This document shows positions 38,057 to 43,380 of a DNA stretch of 43,380 nucleotides, in pieces. Location of the stretch: the NCBI RefSeq assembly GCF_000588875.1, contig NZ_JEMV01000001.1, positions 207,315 to 250,694 of the forward strand. The letters are read 5' to 3'. The position numbers and the translations under genes are program-made. The notes beneath the pieces were generated by a model. That model saw only the letters and a list, made by a program, of their open reading frames with translations. It was not told the DNA's origin and ran no database searches. Position 1 is the stretch's first letter. Every line of letters starts with the position of its first letter. This stretch comes from Sphingobium sp. Ant17. GTDB taxonomy: Bacteria; Pseudomonadota; Alphaproteobacteria; Sphingomonadales; Sphingomonadaceae.

Positions 38057-39555
38057 GCCGCAATCTCCTGAGAAACGGTCCGGGCGATCAGCGCGTCGCG
38101 CAACGCGATCAGGTCCGCCGATTCGCCCGTACCAAAAACATAATGGTCGGGACGCAGCAGCACCGCATCCGCGCCGCGCATGTTGAGCCAGCCCGCAATC
38201 GCACCGGCATCGTCCAGTGTATCGAGCGCCACGACGGTCACGTCGTTCGGCGCAGCAACCGGGTGCCGCACAAATAGCCGCCAGCCGCCGCCCGTCACAT
38301 CGTCCAACAACTGGCCACCGACGCGCGGCTGGATGAAGCGTTCGCCCGCCCCTGCCGTGCCGCGTGCGACGATGCCGGTCGATATGGCGGGGATCAGGTC
38401 GGCGGCCGTCCCTTGCTGCGTGGCCTTAGCCGCTTCGCGCATCGCCGCGTCACGGGCGGCGGCGGCGGCAGGATCAAGCACGCAGATATAGCGGCCAGCG
38501 CCCACGGCGGCGGAAATCACTGCGCGAACATGGGGGTCGCGTTCGGGTTGATAGGTGTCGAGCAGCGCGTCGGGGGCGTCGCCCCGCACCACGGCCGCCA
38601 GCTTCCACGCCAGATTGGCCGCGTCGCGCATCCCATGGCACATGCCCTGCCCGAAAAAGGGCGGCGTCTGGTGCGCGGCATCACCCGCCAGAAAGACGCC
38701 GCCCTGCCGCCACCGCTCGGCGATCAGACCGTGAAAGCGATAAGTCGCCGCGCGCACGATCCTGTGTGGCACCCCGGAGAGGTAGGGCGCGACAAGGGCA
38801 GCGACATTATGCGGTTCCATCATCGCTTGGTCATCTTCACCGGGCAGCAGCATGAATTCCCAGCGGCGGTGATTGCCGCGCCCCGGCACGATGGTCGCGG
38901 GACGCTTGGGGTCACACATCATCACCGACAGTTTTTGCAGATCGGCTGCTTCCGGCACGCCCCAAAGGTCGGGGAAGCGGACCGGACCGTCGACTTCGGC
39001 ATCGACCACCAGCCAGGGTTCCTCGAAATCCAGATCGTCGAGCTTTATGCTCAACGCCTTGCGCACGGCACTGCGCGATCCGTCGCACGCTATGACATAG
39101 CGCGCCTGCGCCGTGTCGCCGCCCGACAAGCGCAATGTCACGCCATTTCCGTCCTGCTCCAGCCCCTCGAACCCAACACCCAGCCGCAGTTCGACCGTAG
39201 CATGGCCCGCCAGCGCATCGCGCAGATGCTGCTCCAGTTCAGGCTGGTAGAAGAAATAGTCGTTGGACCAGCTGAATGGCCGCGCCCGGCCCACCGTCCC
39301 CATATATCTGATGACGCCATGGTCGGCGCCGACATGCAGGTGCCCTTCGGTATCGCGCATGTCGCCCGCCACTGCGTCGATCACGCCCGCCGACTGGAAC
39401 AGGCGCATCATCTCATGGTCCAGATGCACCGCACGGGGCAGCGGATAGGGGTTGGCTTCCTTCTCGATCACCAGGACCGACAGGCCGTTCCTGCCCAGTA
39501 AATTGGCCGCAAAGGCCCCCACCGGCCCGCAGCCGATAATCGCAACATCGAACAT
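38053..39555 (-). CDS. FAD-dependent aromatic monooxygenase (MhpA/PheA type)
   Basis: The 500-residue protein is a group A flavin hydroxylase: FAD Rossmann 'VAIIGCGPVGAFAANLLGR' (GxGxxG at 8-13), DG motif 'YVIACDGSRSAVRK' (D158-G159), and GD motif 'GGVFLAGDAAHQTPPFFGQG' (G291-D292) followed by 'CHGMRDAANLAWKL'. The C-terminus is the thioredoxin-like domain of MhpA-type enzymes. It would hydroxylate a phenolic ring with NAD(P)H and O2, making it ready for the extradiol dioxygenase two genes on. FdeE, the naringenin hydroxylase of Herbaspirillum, belongs to this class. The gene overlaps the GlcG-type gene by ATGA. Confidence 0.92.
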   Translation of the reverse strand: MFDVAIIGCGPVGAFAANLLGRNGLSVLVIEKEANPYPLPRAVHLDHEMMRLFQSAGVIDAVAGDMRDTEGHLHVGADHGVIRYMGTVGRARPFSWSNDYFFYQPELEQHLRDALAGHATVELRLGVGFEGLEQDGNGVTLRLSGGDTAQARYVIACDGSRSAVRKALSIKLDDLDFEEPWLVVDAEVDGPVRFPDLWGVPEAADLQKLSVMMCDPKRPATIVPGRGNHRRWEFMLLPGEDDQAMMEPHNVAALVAPYLSGVPHRIVRAATYRFHGLIAERWRQGGVFLAGDAAHQTPPFFGQGMCHGMRDAANLAWKLAAVVRGDAPDALLDTYQPERDPHVRAVISAAVGAGRYICVLDPAAAAARDAAMREAAKATQQGTAADLIPAISTGIVARGTAGAGERFIQPRVGGQLLDDVTGGGWRLFVRHPVAAPNDVTVVALDTLDDAGAIAGWLNMRGADAVLLRPDHYVFGTGESADLIALRDALIARTVSQEIAA

Positions 39556-39577
39556 GATCGTCTTTCTTGTGGCGGTA

Positions 39578-40813
39578 TCAGGCCGTTACCGGCTGGGTCG
39601 CGGGGGCTTTGTGCAATTTGCCACCCTGCATGATCATCGTGATCCGGCTGGCATCCTGCATGATCGTCACGTCCTGCGTCGGGTCGCCATCGACCAGCAG
39701 CAGGTCGGCGAGATAGCCGTTCTTCACCAGCCCGACGTCCAGTCCCATCAACTGCCCGCCCAGCATCGTCGCAGCGCTCAGCGCCTCGGCAGCCGTGAAG
39801 CCGAAGCGGGTGACGAAATGCTCCAGATCGCGGGCATTGCGACCATTGGGGTTGAACGGAAAGCCATAGTCGCCGCCGATCAGCACGCGCACACCACGGC
39901 GCTTCAACTCCGGCACCAGCACCGCTTCCAGTTCCAACCGCTCTGCAGCACTCGCCTTCATCGACGCCATGTTGATGTGCGGAGGAGGGGTCGCTTCCAG
40001 CGCGGCGACGGAAACGCCCGGACCGGGGGCATAGAAAATCTGGTCCTTGTGCGCGACCATCGCGTCCATCGCCGCTTCGTCGGCGAAGGAGCAATGATAG
40101 AGGATGCGCGCACCTGCTTCGAGCGCCAGTTGGATGGCGCGGGGTGAATAAGCATGGGTGGCAATCCACAGGCCTGCTTCTTTTGCGGCATCGCCCGCTG
40201 CCTGCATCTCTTCATCGGTGTAGAGGATGTCCCCCGACGAGCCGGGCTTCAACGCATCTTCACCCGAAATTACCAGCTTGAGCGACTGGACGCCCTCCTG
40301 CGCGCAATAAGCGACGAAATCCCGCATCGACTGGGCACCACGGCCATTGAAAACATCGCCGGTCTCGACGCCCTCTTCGCCTTCAGGGCTGCGTTCCAGC
40401 GTGGAGGGGACAAGGCGCGGACCGGGCGTTTCACCCGCTGCGATGGCGCGGGCCAGTTCCGGTTCGATATGATCGCCCAGCGCGCCAGCCGAATAGGCAC
40501 TGGTGAAACCATGGTCCAGCAACACACGCGCGTTGCGCCACGCTGCGACCTTCAGCTCATCGGCAGGCAGGATGAACTGGTGATAGATTTTTTCGACCGA
40601 GCTGCCCCAGGTCAAATGCGTGTGGGAATCGACCATGCCCGGCATCAACGTGCCGCCTTGCCCATCGATCACCTGATCTGCTGTCGTGGCGGCGATCATC
40701 GCTTCATCACGCAACACGGCGGCGATGCGATCCTGCTCGATCAGGACGGCTCCGGCAAATGGCGCGGTGCCTTGCCCGTCAAATATGCGAACATTGCGAA
40801 TAAGCTGTCGCAT
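39578..40813 (-). CDS. Metal-dependent amidohydrolase
   Basis: The 411-residue protein starts at the ATG at 40813 (GGGAGAG upstream). It is of the imidazolonepropionase/prolidase-like amidohydrolase group: N-terminal beta-sandwich, metal site H64-x-H66 in 'GMVDSHTHLTWG', a likely carboxylated Lys in 'SLKLVISGEDA', further His in 'IATHAYSPRA' and 'ILYHCSF', and Asp in 'IGGDYGFPFN'. There is no signal peptide. In this locus it may hydrolyse an acyl or lactone intermediate after ring cleavage; the true substrate is unknown. It follows the LysR gene by 82 bp and precedes the monooxygenase gene by 22 bp. Confidence 0.9.
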   Translation of the reverse strand: MRQLIRNVRIFDGQGTAPFAGAVLIEQDRIAAVLRDEAMIAATTADQVIDGQGGTLMPGMVDSHTHLTWGSSVEKIYHQFILPADELKVAAWRNARVLLDHGFTSAYSAGALGDHIEPELARAIAAGETPGPRLVPSTLERSPEGEEGVETGDVFNGRGAQSMRDFVAYCAQEGVQSLKLVISGEDALKPGSSGDILYTDEEMQAAGDAAKEAGLWIATHAYSPRAIQLALEAGARILYHCSFADEAAMDAMVAHKDQIFYAPGPGVSVAALEATPPPHINMASMKASAAERLELEAVLVPELKRRGVRVLIGGDYGFPFNPNGRNARDLEHFVTRFGFTAAEALSAATMLGGQLMGLDVGLVKNGYLADLLLVDGDPTQDVTIMQDASRITMIMQGGKLHKAPATQPVTA

Positions 40814-40895
40814 GCCGTCTCTCCCGCATTCCACTCTTGTTGCGCTCTCTATGGGCAAGTTTGATCAGGAACAAAAATAATGATTTTTTCCTACC

Positions 40896-41792
40896 TCATA
40901 GGCTGGAGCTATGGATGAGCGTTTCCAACATCTCGGACGCCAGACGCGAGAGTCTGCCACTCGCCAATCGACGCACGCCGATACTGCGGGAAAATTCCGC
41001 TTCCTCGATCGTGATCGCGCGCAGCACGCCGATTGACAGTTCCGCTGAGGCGACCTGCATCGGCAATATCGTGACGCGTTGGCTGCCACGGACGATTGCT
41101 TTGGTCGTAAGCAGGGAATCGCACCGGATGATATCCGGCGGCACCGATATATCGGCCGCAATAAACAGAGCGTCGATCTGTCGCCGGAATGCGCCGCGTG
41201 CTTCGGGTAATACCCAGCGCATCGCCGCCATGTCCTTGAGCGACATTTTGGCGGGCAGATGGTCGTTCTGGCGCCCGACGATGAGGGCGAAGGGATCGCG
41301 TGAGAAAGTGCGCTCCTCTATTCCCTCTGGTGGCTGCTCAATCCCGGTGGTAACGAACGCCAGTTCGATCTCGCCACGGTGCAGCATCGCCGCCAGATCA
41401 TGGTCTGGGCGCTCCACCACATGCAGTGCGAATTGACCGATCCGGTCTTCCAGCCGTCGCACAGCGTCAGGCAGCAGGCTGACCAGAGCGCCCGGCGTGC
41501 CACCCACGCGCAAGGGCCCGGCCACCCCGACACTCGCCAGCTTCACTTCCGCTTCAGCATCGCGCAGCAGGCTGTCGACCGATTCCGCCCGGCGCAGTAG
41601 CGCTTCGCCTTCCAGCGTCAACACAATGCCGCTACGTGACCGCTCGAACAGCGATGCGCCCAACGCCTGTTCCAGTTGCGCTATTGCGTTGGACACGGAC
41701 GGCTGCGATATATTCAGCAGCCGCGCCCCACCACTTATCGAATTGCTGCGGACAACGGCCAGGAAGGTACGGATAGCTCGGGGATCGATCAT
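40896..41792 (-). CDS. LysR-family regulator of the catabolic locus
   Basis: The 298-residue protein has the N-terminal LysR winged HTH ('RAIRTFLAVVRSNSISGGAR', 'ISQPSVSNAIAQLEQALG', 'LFERSRSG') and a type 2 periplasmic-binding-like effector domain (about 90-290). The ATG at 41792 has AAGGAAAAG upstream. Unusually for LysR genes it points the same way as the genes it probably controls, lying first in the 15-kb co-directional array. FdeR, the naringenin-responsive regulator, is also a LysR protein, but I cannot judge closeness from sequence alone. Confidence 0.93.
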   Translation of the reverse strand: MIDPRAIRTFLAVVRSNSISGGARLLNISQPSVSNAIAQLEQALGASLFERSRSGIVLTLEGEALLRRAESVDSLLRDAEAEVKLASVGVAGPLRVGGTPGALVSLLPDAVRRLEDRIGQFALHVVERPDHDLAAMLHRGEIELAFVTTGIEQPPEGIEERTFSRDPFALIVGRQNDHLPAKMSLKDMAAMRWVLPEARGAFRRQIDALFIAADISVPPDIIRCDSLLTTKAIVRGSQRVTILPMQVASAELSIGVLRAITIEEAEFSRSIGVRRLASGRLSRLASEMLETLIHSSSL

Positions 41793-42205
41793 ATCTTTTC
41801 CTTGGGATAGGCGATGAGCACGTGCAAGGGAGCAGTGCCTAAGCGGTTACACCCCTACACATCTTTGGTCGCACCGATCTATGCGGAGCTAAGACGAACG
41901 GAAGGTTCCGGCAGAAGCGGCCGTTCGTCATCAAGCGGTGAACGGCGTGAGTTGGTCGACTCCCGCCGGATTAGCAGAAGACGAACGGCACACGCGAAAT
42001 GAATATATTCCGACGATTAACCGAATAGAACCGACGGCAGCTCGCCGCTAGCTTATCGATTCCGGCATCGCAGATGCCCTGTTCAGTGCCGGGTGGAATC
42101 CCAGTGATAGCATAATAGCGCGCTGCAATTTTGATATCGTCCTCAGATTGGCAAGAATGATCAAATCTGTAGACTGACCCCGAAGCTCATCTCTGGAGAC
42201 TCCGA
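41793..42205. other. Intergenic region between the LysR gene and the recombinase
   Basis: About 410 bp without a recognisable gene. It contains the promoters of the minus-strand LysR gene and the plus-strand recombinase and, since large serine recombinases often lie near the end of their element, may contain an attachment site, although I cannot identify one. Sequence around 41899-41980 has GGTCGAC/CCGG pieces like the 59-bp repeat. Confidence 0.45.
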
Positions 42206-43380
42206 ATGCCCCGCGTAGCGCCGTATGCCCGCTATTCCGAGGACAAGCAGAGCCCTGCATCCATCGACGACCAGTTTTTGATATGCCGTGAACAGGCAGC
42301 GCGCGAAGGCTGGCGGATTGTCGCCAATTATAAGGATGCAGCGATCTCCGGCGCGAGCGTCATTCTCCGTCCCGGAATCCAGTCACTTTTGCAGGATGCG
42401 CAGATGGGGCGCTTCGACATTCTGCTAGCCGAGGCGCTGGATCGGGTGTCGCGCGACCAGGCCGACATCGCGAAGCTCTACAAGAATCTCCAGTTCGCCG
42501 GCGTCAAAATCGTTACGCTGGCCGAGGGCGAAGTTTCCGAACTGCATGTCGGCCTCAAGGGCACGATGAACGCGCTGTTCCTCAAGGATCTTGCGAAGAA
42601 GACCCATCGCGGTCTGCGCGGCCGCGTCGAGAAGGGTAAATCCGGGGGCGGGCTTTGCTTTGGCTACGACGTCGTGCGGCGCTTCTCGAGCGAAGGCGAA
42701 CCTGTGCACGGCGAGCGGAGTATCAATGCCGCGGAAGCTGAAGTCATTCGCCAGGTTTTTCGACAGTTCGCCAACGGGCTCAGCCCCCATGCAATCGCCT
42801 GCCGTCTGAATGACTCTGGGATTTCAGCCCCAACGGGCAAGCTGTGGACATCGACCACGATCCGCGGCCACGTCAAACGTGGCACCGGCCTCCTCAACAA
42901 TGAGCTTTATATCGGCAAACTTGTCTGGAACCGGCTGCGCTATCTGAAGAACCCGCAAACCGGCAAGCGGGTCTCCCGCATCAATCCCAAATCCGAATGG
43001 ATTGTGACCGAGGTTCCTGATCTGCGGATCGTGGATGAAGAACTCTGGCAGGCCGTGAAGGCGAGGCAGGAAAATATCGCGATCCAATATGCCGACGTCA
43101 TCGAGGCAACCCGCTCCGCCCATAAAGCCCTCAATCGAACGCATCGCCCGAAAAGCCTTCTCTCCGGCCTGGTTTACTGCGGCTGCTGCGGCGGTCCTTA
43201 TTCCCTTCGCGGGCAGGGGCGGTTTGCCTGTTCGAACCATGCTGATACGAAAAGCTGCTCGAACGGGCATAGCATCACGCGCGACAAACTCGAAGCGCGC
43301 GTCCTTGATGGTCTGTGCGATCGCATGATGACCCCCGAGGTCGCGGCAGAGGCCATTCGGACCTATGTCGAGGAGAGCAA
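42206..43380 (+). CDS. Large serine recombinase (resolvase/invertase family), cut by window end
   Basis: From the ATG at 42206 (GGAGA upstream) the frame is open to the window edge, about 391 residues. The N-terminal resolvase domain has the catalytic Ser in 'YARYSEDKQSPASIDDQ' (S10), with 'YKDAAISGASV' and 'LLAEALDRVSRDQAD' (the conserved DRxSRD). The recombinase domain follows ('KTHRGLRGRVEKGKSGGGLC', 'FGYDVVRR', 'NNELYIGKLVWNR'), then the start of the zinc ribbon ('LLSGLVYCGCCGGPYSLRG', 'CSNH'). These enzymes integrate or excise phages, ICEs and genomic islands. It marks the edge of a mobile element that extends beyond the window. Confidence 0.93.
   Translation, partial: MPRVAPYARYSEDKQSPASIDDQFLICREQAAREGWRIVANYKDAAISGASVILRPGIQSLLQDAQMGRFDILLAEALDRVSRDQADIAKLYKNLQFAGVKIVTLAEGEVSELHVGLKGTMNALFLKDLAKKTHRGLRGRVEKGKSGGGLCFGYDVVRRFSSEGEPVHGERSINAAEAEVIRQVFRQFANGLSPHAIACRLNDSGISAPTGKLWTSTTIRGHVKRGTGLLNNELYIGKLVWNRLRYLKNPQTGKRVSRINPKSEWIVTEVPDLRIVDEELWQAVKARQENIAIQYADVIEATRSAHKALNRTHRPKSLLSGLVYCGCCGGPYSLRGQGRFACSNHADTKSCSNGHSITRDKLEARVLDGLCDRMMTPEVAAEAIRTYVEES

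Noticed and set aside
40880..40900. ATGA/TCAT dyad before the amidohydrolase as a LysR site
   Set aside because: Only four bases per arm, and it overlaps the LysR stop codon; too weak to claim.

Overview
The window looks like a chromosome or large-plasmid segment of a sphingomonad (Alphaproteobacteria, Sphingomonadaceae; Sphingobium, Novosphingobium or Sphingomonas type). The reasons are high GC, two TonB-dependent receptors carrying the 'DIIVTAQ(K/R)R' TonB box common in sphingomonads, a Ku/LigD repair operon with an interposed GNAT gene, a GH106 alpha-L-rhamnosidase, and degenerate intergenic repeats. The genus is an inference; there is no rRNA or marker gene here.

Layout. 1-1.6 kb: end of an IS256-family transposase and a nearly complete IS630-family element. 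1.7-6.0 kb (minus): NHEJ operon ku - GNAT fusion - ligD. 6.1-6.3 kb: IS5-family transposase remnant. 6.3-8.6 kb (minus): Tat-type exported GH127-like beta-L-arabinofuranosidase. 8.9-10.7 kb: LysR regulator divergent from a frameshifted pirin gene. 10.7-13.6 kb: truncated alginate-export-type porin, a winged-helix/Fic protein with an iterated operator, and an IS3 orfA remnant. 13.7-23.0 kb (plus): TonB receptor, membrane-anchored alpha/beta hydrolase, DUF3237 protein, HSL-type esterase, DeoR/GlpR regulator, glpD (split by a frameshift) and glpK. 23.0-25.7 kb (minus): tandem winged-helix regulator, then a c-type cytochrome/toroid protein flanked by a 59-bp direct repeat. 26.6-41.8 kb (minus, about 15 kb, all co-directional): LysR, amidohydrolase, flavin monooxygenase, GlcG/HbpS protein, extradiol-dioxygenase-like protein, FAH-family hydrolase (frameshifted), TonB receptor, esterase, GH1 beta-glucosidase, small membrane protein, second hydrolase, GH106 alpha-L-rhamnosidase (frameshifted). 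42.2 kb to the end (plus): large serine recombinase cut by the window edge.

How the genes fit together. The 15-kb minus-strand locus combines outer-membrane uptake, removal of rhamnose and glucose, and an aromatic hydroxylase / ring-cleavage / C-C hydrolase set under a LysR regulator. The best reading is catabolism of a rhamnosyl-glucosyl aromatic glycoside, most likely a flavonoid such as rutin or naringin. The plus-strand locus at 13.7-23.0 kb joins a TonB receptor and two esterase-type hydrolases to GlpR/GlpD/GlpK, suggesting uptake and hydrolysis of a glycerol ester.

Caution: five genes (IS630 transposase, pirin, glpD, GH106, FAH hydrolase) are each broken by what looks like one missing base, always in the same direction. 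This may reflect sequencing deletions rather than gene decay (or, for the transposase, programmed frameshifting).
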